Source of the DNA: Bimastos eiseni
Taxonomy: Eukaryota > Annelida > Clitellata > Crassiclitellata > Lumbricidae
Assembly (NCBI GenBank): GCA_959347315.1
Contig: OY365811.1
Span: 38,717,770 to 38,781,769, forward strand
Length of the DNA: 64,000 nt
Direction of reading: 5' to 3'
The position numbers and the translations under genes were made by a program. This document shows positions 52,486-64,000 of this stretch, in pieces (the first letter of the stretch is position 1; the number at the start of each line of letters is the position of its first letter). The notes under the pieces are model-generated. The model was given only the letters and a program-made list of their open reading frames with translations, was not told the origin of the DNA and searched no databases.

Positions 52486-52905
52486 GGGGTCTGAACGTGG
52501 TTGACGTTTGAAGGCCATGGCTTCTGACTGTGAGAATTAATTTGGCTGGGTTTTAAATGTTGAACATTAGAGGGTATTTTCTGTTGAAGATGCTTAAACA
52601 CGGGATATTTGACTTAAATGGGGTTGGGTTTTGAAAGGTCTTACACCTGATTTCGTGATTTGGAGATGAGCTTTGATATATATGAGAATTGATTTTGGTG
52701 TTGTTTCACAAATGAAAACCTTTTGTTGAAGTTAATAGGACGTTAATCCATTGGAAAAATTTGCTGGCAAACCTGGAACTACTATGAAAGGGCTATGAAG
52801 CTGCAACGTGTCAGCCAATCAGTGATCATCTTTTCTGATACATTGGGGACAATGTCTGTGATCGGCTGGCTATGTAATGAATAAAGTGACATCCGGGTAC
52901 TCGGC
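52486..52905 (+). other. DNAH3: probable 3' UTR of the dynein gene
   Basis: AT-rich non-coding sequence directly after the stop. It contains one canonical AATAAA hexamer at 52880-52885. The true cleavage site cannot be seen from sequence alone. Confidence 0.5.
52880..52885 (+). promoter_or_regulatory. candidate polyadenylation signal AATAAA
   Basis: First canonical hexamer after the dynein stop codon, 395 bases downstream, followed by T-rich sequence within about 100 bases. Plausible, not proven. Confidence 0.4.
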
Positions 52906-53504
52906 AGGGTAACTTTAAGCATATAATCACCTAAATGTTCATCTAAATTTATGCAACTCCAGTCAAAAAATCTTCTTTTGAACATATTTTATTTATATTC
53001 TAAGTTCTATATGTTAAATCGTTTTATTTCTGTAACAAAAACAGACGTGACTGCCCATTTATCCTGCAAAAGTCCCAGATGTAGTCACAAACATAATGTA
53101 AGTCAGTGACCTAGTTTTCATCGACTTCGTATCCCTTCCATATTAGTCCCATGTCAAAATCACATAAACAAATATCTGAATTTCTTCAAGAACAATAGAT
53201 ACACCTAAAATAGCTGCGCTATTGTTAATATGACTTATGTTGTTATATTGAAGCAATCTTTTATGTACTAGCGATTTTTGCATTGTAAAACCGATAAAAA
53301 TGGAAGAGATGATGGTCTTTGTGAATGAGTAAGGACTGACAAACAGGCAACTGATGAACTGTCTGCTCTACTGTAGAAAAGTTATTTTGAAATGGATGTA
53401 TGTATGTATAAATACACACATATGTATATACATATATATATATACATATATATATACACATATACATATATACTCATATATATATATAATATATATATAC
53501 ACTT

Positions 53505-53537
<33 letters not shown>

Positions 53538-54673
53538 GTTATTAATCGCCTTATAAGTTATTAATGGCCTTGCTGAGTCTATTTTGCTAATTAGTTATGT
53601 AGCTAAAGTACATTACACTGGCTGCCAATCAAGAAAAGAAATTCATTACCCTGGCTGCCAATTGGACAAGGCAACTCTGGCTTACCATTCTTCACAGGAT
53701 ATTACATGGAGTTAAAGAGGTGTATCTGCTCCTTGCACTCCTGTCACCAACAATATTGCTTCTGGCATGGCAAAGCAATAATGACACTAGGTCACTCACT
53801 GAGGGATTCCGCCTGGGTTGAAGATGGAGATTTTGATTATAGTTTAAAAGGACACCAGTAATAACATGGCAACATCTTTCGATTAAGATTGCATCAAGCA
53901 TTGACAGTTAATGTTTTTGGGTTCAAATTCCAAGCAATGCAGAGAGAATAAATATCTTCGTTTTATTTAAAACTGACAAACAACACGGGATGATTATAAG
54001 TACAGCATGAATGGATGATCACAAGTGATATATAGAGGAGTCGAATTTAACTGTTGGCAGTCTTGCAAGGCGCCCATCATGTTCAACATCAGAATGGCTT
54101 ATTGATTATATGTATGTGTGCATATTTGTATGTATCTCCAGAACCTTTCAAAGGCATTAACTATTACCCACGGTTTCTTTGTCATTTGAAAGCTACATGT
54201 ATTTGTTGCAGAGTTAGTCGCCCAGTATTAACCTTTCCTGACCTTCGGAGTCTAGGAATTTATGTTCTTCCGTTGTGGAAAGTCATTTTGCAATTGATTG
54301 AATTGATAGTAAAGTTGACTAGAATTTACTTTGTACAAAACTTTTAACTACTAGCATTTACTAGCAAGACTGTTATAAACAGTTTATTTACCAGGTGTGC
54401 ATTTAAATAATTACACATTGTAACATCACTTAATCGAACATCATGATCGTGTGCACAGAAACATTGCATTTTGATAGATTTGAATCAAATGAATTCTTTG
54501 GCTGCGAATCATTAACATAACTTGAAACAGAAATAACTGCACTAAAGTATTTTCAAGTATTTTTTCTCTGCTGTTATTTTGTTCTTTGCTTTATCATCAT
54601 CAAATTTTAACTTTTGAATAAATGTAGACTACAAAGTGTGAAAAACCTTACAGGCAATTTAAATGCTTTTGAA
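52906..54673. other. intergenic sequence, TA repeat only
   Basis: AT-rich DNA with a TA/TACA microsatellite (53398-53536) and scattered additional hexamers. No gene recognised. Confidence 0.55.
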
Positions 54674-54974
54674 CAGTGGTTTTTAACCTTTTACTATTTT
54701 GGCAGCACCTAAAATTTACCCCCAGCACCTAAGACAAAATAAAACTTTGACAAGTAAGTAAAGCAGAATGTACATTGTATACTGAAAACATAATCTGCTG
54801 AAAATAACACTACAATACAGCAAAACTATTGCATTAAAAATTAAGGTGTATACATAAAAATATTCAAGTTTTAGCCATTTAGAATTTTGAAATTTTGATG
54901 CTCCATGTTACGGAGAGGAGTAATAAAAATACACCCCAAGAACTGAATCTTGCACCCAAGTTTAAGCACCACTG
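54674..54974 (+). mobile_element. hAT-like miniature inverted-repeat element
   Basis: Left end cagtggtttttaacctttt and right end aagtttaagcaccactg are imperfect inverted repeats of the CAGTGGTT...AACC form common in non-autonomous hAT elements. About 300 bp, no coding. Flanking 8-mers cttttgaa and cattagta match at 5 of 8 positions, so the target duplication is decayed or absent. Confidence 0.5.
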
Positions 54975-55664
54975 CATTAGTAAATGGCAAAAGACACTAA
55001 GTTCCTCATTGGTAATGCCTACAAGTTACAATACAGTTGCCTGCAAAAGCACAATGAATCTTAAACTATCTTAAATTTTCAGCCATTGGAGAATACAACA
55101 AATGCTTCAAAGATTAGAAGAGTTTGACACAGTTTGCAACAATCAATAAATATACGTAGACATGAATTCCTATTAAAATAATTGCACATAATAATTACTT
55201 CACACAGAAATACTGAATAATTCTACAGATAAAAAACACTGAATGTCTCTTAAAATCAAGAATTGAAAACAAATTTCATATGGAAAAATTCTTGGCACAT
55301 TCGCATATAAACTCGGCAATCAAGAAGTCTCATTTCGCATGCACCGATTGTTTCTTAAATGATAAAAAAAACGTCATGGCTTTTCACCTTTTAAGGACAG
55401 GGCAACAGCATTAGTCTAAGACAAACACACTTTAATCATGGGGCTAGAGCTTCCAATGTTCCCTTTGTCAAGACCACATTTGCCACTTTGGAACCGTGTG
55501 ATATGTATGCTAAGGCAACACGTTGGTAACTCGTCAAATGAAGCTATTTATAACGAGCGTGAGAGCCAAACTGAATTGAGATGCTTGTCTCTGATTGCAT
55601 CATGTATCAGAATTTGTTGTTGCAACTCATTGTAGTTTTCTGTGAGAATTTGTCTCTGGCAATT

Positions 55665-55788
55665 CTAGACTGTCAGTATTTCCTCTTGATCGGCAAGTGA
55701 GAACGACGGGAGACCAGCTGAGAATTCATCTTCGTTCGCCCCCGTTTCTTCAAAGTTCTCCGTTAGCTCTTCAATTCTCTCTTCAAAA
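55665..55788 (-). CDS. possible terminal exon of a convergent gene, unknown product
   Basis: Reverse strand reads from a good acceptor (cttgcttgtttag) into FEERIEELTENFEETGANED then EFSAGLPSFSLADQEEILTV and a TAG stop. Acidic composition and GC-rich codons contrast with the AT-rich surroundings and look coding. Without splicing, the frame opens 34 codons earlier with a hydrophobic N-terminus (MKINSQHPAIWAFLFVAVQL), so a small single-exon membrane or secreted peptide is the alternative. I do not recognise the family. Confidence 0.35.
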
Positions 55789-57286
55789 CTAAACAAGCAA
55801 GACATATGCATAAGAAAACATCCAAGTGATGATAGCTGAACAGCAACGAAGAGGAAAGCCCAGATTGCAGGATGTTGAGAATTTATTTTCATTTATCATG
55901 CATTTATTAAGTGCCAGTGTATAATGACGAAGCATCAGTAGTCGATGGCTGAGCAATTGTGAGCGATGGTCACTATGCAGTACCCACCTCAAAGGAAGCC
56001 CAATCCCATACTATCAGCTCATTAGGTCAATTAGAAATCTATCCAATCAGTTAATCACACGGAATTCAAGCCAATGAGATATGCACTGTAACTTGGAAAT
56101 CTCACCAATCAGTTACAGTCACCTGGAAATCTAACCAATCGGATATGCGTTGTCACTTGGAATCTAGCCAATCAGCTACAAACACTTGGAAATCTAACAT
56201 CACTGTGTTTATGCATGCATCAAGACATATAGTATAATTCATAAAAAGAGTTTGGACAGTATATAAGGACCAGAACCAGATAGACACAACCCAGTTACAA
56301 TTCTATGAACATCTAAAGATGCATAACAAAAGACGGATAACCGGATTAACTCGTTCACGGCATACTTCTCACTAAAATACACTCTGGCATACCGATTATA
56401 TGCAGTATTACGTGTTGCTTGTGAACTTCCTGTATTTTTCTGTCGATCACAACAAGTCCTTAAGAAGTAGAATGAACTGCTGAAGAGAAGCATAGCACCT
56501 GAACAGACGACATAGCAAACAAGAACATTAGGTAACATTAAATAATCATGTTTAGTCTTGTGCACAGACAGAGGTGGTGATCTTGTTTGACAGGCGGTGG
56601 GGGACCCGCGTTCAGCATTATCTTCCCAAATAACGAAACCTTAATTTCTGCTATTCTATTGGAAGAAGTGGAGATGTCTATGCAGAATTTTGATGCCAGT
56701 AGGTCCTCACAGATGCTGGATAATTATTATATGGTTTGGAGCATGTCAAATTTCTCGACATAATGTCTGTGAACCCGGGTTCAGCGTTATAATCCCAAAA
56801 AATGAAACCTTAATTTCTCCAATTCTATTGGAAGAAGTGGAGATGCTGGACAAATATTGTTTGGTTTGGAGCATGTGAAATTTCTCGACAAAATGTCGGT
56901 GAACCCGGGTTCAGTGTTATCTTCCCAAACAATGAAACCTTAATTTCTGCAATTCTACTGGAACAAGTGGAGATATCTATGCAGGATTTTGATGCCAATG
57001 GGCCCTCAGAGATGCTGGACAAATATTGTTTGGTTTGGAGCACGTGAAATTTTTCGACAAAATGTCGGTGAACCCGGGTTCACTGTTATCTTCCCAAACA
57101 ATGAAACCTCAATTTCTGCTATTCTATTGGAAGAATGGAGATATCTCTGCAGAATTTTGATGCCATTGGGCCCTCAGAGATGCTGGACAAATATTGTTTT
57201 GTTTGGAGCATGTCAAATTTCTCGACAAAATGTCGGTGAACACGGGTTCACCGTTAACTTCGAAAATAATGAAACCTTAAATTATG

Positions 57287-60200
57287 CTATTCTATTGGAA
57301 GAAGTGGAGATATCTATGCAGGATTTTGATGCCAATGGGCCCTCAGAGATGCTAGACAAATATTATTTAGTTTGGAGCATGTGATATTTCTCGATAAAAT
57401 GTCGATGAACCCAGGTTCACCGTTATCTTCCCAAATAATGCAACCTTCAATTATGCTATTCTATTGGAAGAAGTGGAGATATCTATGCAGGATTTTGATG
57501 CCAATGGGCCCTCAGAGATGCTGGACAAATATTGTTTGGTTTGGAGCATGTCATTATTCTCGATAAAATGTCGATAAACCAGGGTTCAGCATGATCTTAC
57601 CAAATAAGGAAACCTCAATTTCTGTATTTCTATTGGATGAAGTGGAGACATCTATGGAGGATTTAGATGCCAGTAGGTCCTCACAGATGTTGGATAAATA
57701 TTACTTCGATTGGAGCATATCAAATTTGTCGATAAAATGTCGATGAACCCGGGTTCAACGTGATCTTCCCAAACAATGCAACCCTAATTTCTGCTATTCT
57801 ATTGGAAGAAGTGGAGATATCTATGCAGAATTTTGATGCCATTGGGCCCTCAGTGATGCTGGACAAATATTGTTTGGTTTGGAGCATGTCAAATTTCTCG
57901 ATAAAATGTCAGTGAACCCGGGTTCACCATTATCTTCCCAAAAAAGGCAACCTTAATTTCTGTATTTCTATTGGATGAAGTGGATATATCTATGGAGGAT
58001 TTAGATGCCAATGGGCCCTCAAAGATGCTGGACAAATATTGTTTGGATTGGAGCATGTCAAATTTCTCGACAAAATGTCGGTGAACCCGGGTTCACCGTG
58101 ATCTTCCCAAATAAGAAAACCTTAATTTCTGCTAATCTATTGGAAGAAGTGGAGATATCTATGCAGGATTTTGATGCCAATGGGCCCTCATAGATGCTGG
58201 ACAAATATTGTTTGGTTTGGAGCATGTCAAATTTCTCGATAAAATGTCGATGAACCCGGGTTCAGCGTGATCTTCCCAAAAAAGGAAACCTTAATTTCTG
58301 TATTTCTATTGGATGAAGTGGATATATCTATGGAGGATTTAGATGCCAATGGGCCCTCAAAGATGCTGGACAAATATTGTTATGTTTGGAGCATGTCAAA
58401 TTTCTCAAATCATCTCGGTGAACCCGGGTTCACCGTTATATTCCCAAACAATGAAACCTTAATTTCTGCTTTTCTATTCGAAGAAGTGGAGATATCTATG
58501 CAGGATTTTGATGCCAATGGGCCCTCAGAGATGCTGGACAAATATTGTTTGGATTGGAGCATGTCAAATTTCTCGATAAAATGTCGATGAACCCGGGTTC
58601 AGCGTTATATTCCCAAACAATGAAACCTTAATTTCTGCTATTCTATTGGAAGAAGTGGAGATAACTATGCAGGATTTTCATACCAATGGGCCCTCATGGA
58701 TGCTGGACAAATATTGTTTGGTTTGGAGCATGTCAAATTTCTCGATAAAATGTCGATGAACCCGGGTTCACCGTGATCATCCCAAACAATGAAACCTTCA
58801 TTTCTGCTATTCTATTGGATGAAGTGGAGATATCTATGCAGGATTTAGATGCCAATGGGCCCTCAGACATGCTAGACAAATATTGTTTGGTTTGGAGCAT
58901 GTCAAATTTCCCAAATCATCTCGGTGAACCCGGGTTCACCGTTATATTCCCAAACAATGAAACCTTAATTTCTGCTATTCTATTGGAAGAAGTGGAGATA
59001 TCTATGCAGGATTTTGATGCCAATGGGCCCTCAGAGATGCTAGACAAATATTATTTAGTTTGGAGCATGTGATATTTCTCGATAAAATGTCGATGAACCC
59101 AGGTTCACCGTTATCTTCCCAAATAATGCAACCTTCAATTATGCTATTCTATTGGAAGAAGTGGAGATATCTATGCAGGATTTTGATGCCAATGGGCCCT
59201 CAGAGATGCTGGACAAATATTGTTTGGTTTGGAGCATGTCATTATTCTCGATAAAATGTCGATAAACCAGGGTTCAGCATGATCTTACCAAATAAGGAAA
59301 CCTCAATTTCTGTATTTCTATTGGATGAAGTGGAGACATCTATGGAGGATTTAGATGCCAGTAGGTCCTCACAGATGTTGGATAAATATTACTTCGATTG
59401 GAGCATATCAAATTTGTCGATAAAATGTCGATGAACCCGGGTTCAACGTGATCTTCCCAAACAATGCAACCCTAATTTCTGCTATTCTATTGGAAGAAGT
59501 GGAGATATCTATGCAGAATTTTGATGCCATTGGGCCCTCAGTGATGCTGGACAAATATTGTTTGGTTTGGAGCATGTCAAATTTCTCGATAAAATGTCAG
59601 TGAACCCGGGTTCACCATTATCTTCCCAAAAAAGGCAACCTTAATTTCTGTATTTCTATTGGATGAAGTGGATATATCTATGGAGGATTTAGATGCCAAT
59701 GGGCCCTCAAAGATGCTGGACAAATATTGTTTGGATTGGAGCATGTCAAATTTCTCGACAAAATGTCGGTGAACCCGGGTTCACCGTGATCTTCCCAAAT
59801 AAGAAAACCTTAATTTCTGCTAATCTATTGGAAGAAGTGGAGATATCTATGCAGGATTTTGATGCCAATGGGCCCTCATAGATGCTGGACAAATATTGTT
59901 TGGTTTGGAGCATGTCAAATTTCTCGATAAAATGTCGATGAACCCGGGTTCAGCGTGATCTTCCCAAAAAAGGAAACCTTAATTTCTGTATTTCTATTGG
60001 ATGAAGTGGATATATCTATGGAGGATTTAGATGCCAATGGGCCCTCAAAGATGCTGGACAAATATTGTTATGTTTGGAGCATGTCAAATTTCTCAAATCA
60101 TCTCGGTGAACCCGGGTTCACCGTTATATTCCCAAACAATGAAACCTTAATTTCTGCTTTTCTATTCGAAGAAGTGGAGATATCTATGCAGGATTTTGAT

Positions 60201-60662
60201 GCCAATGGGCCCTCAGAGATGCTGGACAAATATTGTTTGGATTGGAGCATGTCAAATTTCTCGATAAAATGTCGATGAACCCGGGTTCAGCGTTATATTC
60301 CCAAACAATGAAACCTTAATTTCTGCTATTCTATTGGAAGAAGTGGAGATAACTATGCAGGATTTTCATACCAATGGGCCCTCATGGATGCTGGACAAAT
60401 ATTGTTTGGTTTGGAGCATGTCAAATTTCTCGATAAAATGTCGATGAACCCGGGTTCACCGTGATCATCCCAAACAATGAAACCTTCATTTCTGCTATTC
60501 TATTGGATGAAGTGGAGATATCTATGCAGGATTTAGATGCCAATGGGCCCTCAGACATGCTAGACAAATATTGTTTGGTTTGGAGCATGTCAAATTTCCC
60601 AAATCATCTCGGTGAACCCGGGTTCACCGTTATATTCCCAAACAATGAAACCTTAATTTCTG
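57287..60662 (+). repeat. two tandem copies of a 1688-bp higher-order repeat
   Basis: 57287-58974 and 58975-60662, ten monomers each, look identical at every point I compared, including variants such as cccaggttcacc, aaaccagggttcagc and gttggataaatattacttcg. Monomers within a unit differ much more from each other than the two units do. Confidence 0.85.
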
Positions 60663-60830
60663 CTTTTCTATTGGAAGAAGTGGAGATATCTATGCAGGAT
60701 TTTGATGCCCATGGGCCCTCAGAGATGCTGGACAAATATTGTTTTGTTTGGAGCATGTCAAATTTCTCGACAAAATGTCGGTGAACACGGGTTCACCGTT
60801 AACTTCGAAAATAATGAAACCTTAAATTAT

Positions 60831-62290
60831 GCTATTCTATTGGAAGAAGTGGAGATATCTATGCAGGATTTTGATGCCAATGGGCCCTCAGACATGCTAG
60901 ACAAATATTATTTAGTTTGGAGCATGTGAAATTTCTCGATAAAATGTCGATGAACCCAGGTTCACCGTTATCTTCCCAAATAATGCAACCTTCAATTATG
61001 CTATTCTATTGGAAGAAGTGGAGATATCTATGCAGGATTTTGATGCCAATGGGCCCTCAGAGATGCTGGACAAATATTGTTTGGTTTGGAGCATGTCATT
61101 ATTCTCGATAAAATGTCGATAAACCAGGGTTCAGCATGATCTTACCAAATAAGGAAACCTCAATTTCTGTATTTCTATTGGATGAAGTGGAGACATCTAT
61201 GGAGGATTTAGATGCCAGTAGGTCCTCACAGATGTTGGATGAATATTACTTCGATTGGAGCATATCAAATTTGTCATCGATGAACCCGGGTTCAACGTGA
61301 TCTTCCCAAACAATGCAACCCTAATTTCTGCTATTCTATTGGAAGAAGTGGAGATATCTATGCAGAATTTTGATGCCATTGGGCCCTCAGTGATGCTGGA
61401 CAAATATTGTTTGGTTTGGAGCATGTCAAATTTCTCGATAAAATGTCAGTGAACCCGGGTTCACCATTATCTTCCCAAAAAAGGCAACCTTAATTTCTGT
61501 ATTTCTATTGGATGAAGTGGATATATCTATGGAGGATTTAGATGCCAATAGGCCCTCAAAGATGCTGGACAAATATTGTTTGGATTGGAGCATGTCAAAT
61601 TTCTCGACAAAATGTCGGTGAACCCGGGTTCACCGTGATCTTCCCAAATAAGAAAACCTTAATTTCTGCTAATCTATTGGAAGAAGTGGAGATATCTATG
61701 CAGGATTTTGATGCCAATGGGCCCTCAGAGATGCTGGACAAATATTGTTTGGTTTGGAGCATGTCAAATTTCTCGATAAAATGTCGATGAACCCGGGTTC
61801 AGCGTGATCTTCCCAAAAAAGGAAACCTTAATTTCTGTATTTCTATTGGATGAAGTGGATATATCTATGGAGGATTTAGATGCCAATGGGCCCTCAAAGA
61901 TGCTGGACAAATATTGTTATGTTTGGAGCATGTCAAATTTCTTAAATCATCTCGGTGAACCCGGGTTCACCGTTATATTCCCAAACAATGAAACCTTAAT
62001 TTCTGCTTTTCTATTGGAAGAAGTGGAGATATCTATGCAGGATTTTGATGCCCATGGGCCCACAGAGATGCTGGACAAATATTGTTTGGATTGGAGCATG
62101 TCAAATTTCTCAACAAAATGTCGGTGAACCCGGGTTCACCGTTATCTTCCCAAATAAGAAAACCTTAATTTCTGCTAATCTATTGGAAGAAGTGGAGATA
62201 TCTATGCAGGATATTGATGCCAATGGGCCCTCAGAGATGCTGGACAAATATTGTTTGGTTTGGAGCATGTCAAATTTCTCGATAAAATGT
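60831..62290 (+). repeat. third, diverged higher-order copy
   Basis: Follows the monomer order of 57287-58974 again, after one extra monomer, with point changes (cagacatgc, ccaataggccc) and a small deletion at 61275 (ttgtcatcgatg). The order breaks after about 61970. Confidence 0.65.
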
Positions 62291-64000
62291 CGATGAACCC
62301 GGGTTCAGCGTGATCTTCCCAAAAAAGGAAACCTTAATTTCTGTATTTCTATTGGATGAAGTGGATATATCTATGGAGGATTTAGATGCCAATGGGTCCT
62401 CAAAGATGCTGGACAAATATTGTTATGTTTGGAGCATGTCAAATTTCTCAAATCATCTCGGTGAACCCGGGTTCACCGTTATATTCCCAAACAATGAAAC
62501 CTTAATTTCTGCTATTCTATTGGAAGAAGTGGAGATAACTATGCAGGATTTTCATACCAATGGGCCCTCATGGATGCTGGACAAAAATTGTTTGGTTTGG
62601 AGCATGTCAAATTTCTCGATAAAATGTCGATGAACCCGGGTTCACCGTGATCTTCCCAAACAATGAAACCTTCATTTCTGCTATTCTATTGGGTGAAGTG
62701 GAGATATCTATGGAGGATTTAGATGCCAATGGGCCCTCAGAGATGCTAGACAAATATTGTTTGGTTTGGAGCATGTCAAATTTCTCAAATCATCTCGGTG
62801 AACCCGGGTTCACCGTTATATTCCCAAACTATTAAACCATAATTTCTGCCACTATTGGAAGAAGTGGAGATATCTATGCAGGATTTTGATGCCCATGGGC
62901 CCTCAGAGATGCTGGACAAATATTGTTTGGTTTGGAGCATGTCAAATTTCTCGACAAAATGTCGGTGAACCCGGGTTCAGCGTGATCTTCCCAAAAAAGG
63001 AAACATTAATTTCTGCATTTCTATTGGGTGAAGTGGAGATATCTATGCAGGATTTAGATGCCAATGGGCCCTCAGAGATGCTGGACAAATATTGTTTGGT
63101 TTGGAGCATGTCAAATTTTTCGATAAAATGTCGATGAATCCGGGTTCACCGTGATCTTCCCAAACAATGAAACCTTCATTTCTGCTATTCTATTGGATGA
63201 AGTGGAGATATCTATGGAGGATTTAGATGCCAATGGGCCCTTAGAGATGCTGGACAAATATTGTTTGGTTTGGAGCATGTCAAATTTCTCAAATCATCTC
63301 GGTGAACCCGGGTTCACCGTTATCTTCCCAAATAAGAAAACCTTAATTTCTGCTATTCTATTGGAAGAAGTGGAGATATCTATGCAGGATTTTGATGCCA
63401 ATGGGCCCTCAGAGATGCTGGACAAATATTGTTTGGTTTGGAGCATGTCAAATTTCTCAACAAAATGTCGGTGAACCCGGGTTCAGCGTGATCTTCCCAA
63501 AAAAGGAAACATTAATTTCTGCACTTCTATTGGGTGAAGTGGAGATATCTATGCAGGATTTTGATGCCCATGGGCCCTCAGAGATGCTGGACAAATATTG
63601 TTTGGATTGGAGCATGTCAAATTTCTCGACAAAATGTCGGTGAACCCGGGTTCACCGTTATCTTCCCAAATAAGAAAACCTTAATTTCTGCTATTATATT
63701 GGAAGAAGTGGAGATATCTATGCAGGATTTTGATGCAAATGGGCCCTCAGAGATGCTGGACAAATATTGTTTGGTTTGGAGCATGTCAAATTTCTCGATA
63801 AAATGTCGATGAACCCGGGTTAAGCGTGATCTTCCCAAAAAAGGAAACCTTAATTTCTGTATTTCTATTGGATGAAGTGGATATATCTATGGAGGATTTA
63901 GATGCCAATGGGCCCTCAAAGATGCTGGACAAATATTGTTATGTTTGGAGCATGTCAAATTTCTCAAATCATCTCGGTGAACCCGGGTTCGCCGTTATCT

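Larger units (their letters stand above)
56594..64000 (+). repeat. 169-bp satellite array (reaches window edge)
   Basis: About 44 monomers of 168-169 bp. Each starts near gaacccgggttca, then cttcccaaacaatgaaacc, ctattggaagaagtggagat, tgatgccaatgggccctcag and ggagcatgtcaaatttctcg. Starts of successive palindromes at 56901, 57070, 57238 and 57407 give the period. The first units (56594-56900) are diverged, one shortened to about 130 bp. Short frames of 62-107 residues inside are by-products and repeat with the monomers; there is no gene here. Array type and length resemble centromeric or pericentromeric satellites in other animals, but that role is not shown by sequence. Confidence 0.95.

Noticed and set aside
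50482..50555. Possible tRNA gene
   Set aside because: A- and B-box-like sequences are present, but I cannot fold acceptor and anticodon stems, and the sequence continues into a non-tRNA body. Called a SINE.
493..52485. Alternative assignment to DNAH7, DNAH12 or DNAH1
   Set aside because: All are close relatives in most domains. The terminal exon ([25 protein letters not shown]) fits my recollection of DNAH3 better, but a phylogeny would be decisive and could overturn this.
56239..56565. Minus-strand 108-codon frame with a hydrophobic stretch (LPNVLVCYVVCSGAMLLFSS)
   Set aside because: AT-rich, no recognised family and no clear splice link to the candidate exon at 55665-55788. It could be an exon, but I cannot support it.
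56690..63838. Many 62-107-codon frames such as MPMGPQRCWTNIVWIGACQI
   Set aside because: They recur with the 169-bp satellite monomer, shift frame from one monomer to the next, and share identical stops. Satellite by-products, not genes.
56594..64000. CENP-B box in the satellite
   Set aside because: The palindromic core gaacccgggttc does not match the known box pattern nTTCGnnnnAnnCGGGn; only the general idea of a repeated protein site is kept as a hypothesis.

Overview
The window is nuclear DNA of an animal, most likely a marine invertebrate. Coding segments are short and GC-richer, separated by AT-rich introns with GT–AG boundaries. The introns are full of microsatellites, minisatellites, tRNA-derived SINE fragments and 3' ends of non-LTR retrotransposons whose tails share a 'gaggcgctatataaa' block. 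I cannot name the species.

From 493 to 52485 the + strand carries one gene. I could chain 54 consecutive exons whose intron phases match at every junction with no frameshift or internal stop. They encode the last 3365 residues of an axonemal dynein heavy chain plus a TAA stop. Linker, six AAA modules (P-loops in AAA1 to AAA4), stalk with microtubule-binding tip, and C-terminal domain appear in the standard order. The C-terminal exon is closest, by memory of the family, to DNAH3, a single-headed inner-arm dynein. Human DNAH3 has about 4100 residues, so roughly 750 N-terminal residues should lie upstream of the window. A polyadenylation signal sits about 400 bases after the stop.

The introns are unusual for how often tandem repeats begin or end at a splice junction. 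Examples are a 12 x 21-bp array made of repeated GTGAGT donors after exon 42, a 20-bp array whose last unit is the acceptor of exon 2, a copied donor after exon 53, an array filling intron 49, and a 13-bp foldback array of about 1.5 kb in intron 14. Intron 37 holds a 102-bp, 97 percent identical copy of the end of exon 39 with its donor. Intron 13 appears to use a GC donor. A short hAT-type transposon with a BED finger and an 8-bp target duplication lies in intron 3.

From 52486 to about 56590 is 3' UTR and intergenic DNA with a second hAT-like miniature element (54674-54974) and a possible terminal exon of a convergent minus-strand gene (55665-55788). From about 56594 to the right edge the sequence is a 169-bp satellite, about 44 monomers, with a 12- to 20-bp perfect palindrome in most monomers and a higher-order repeat of ten monomers (1688 bp). 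The array continues past the window.
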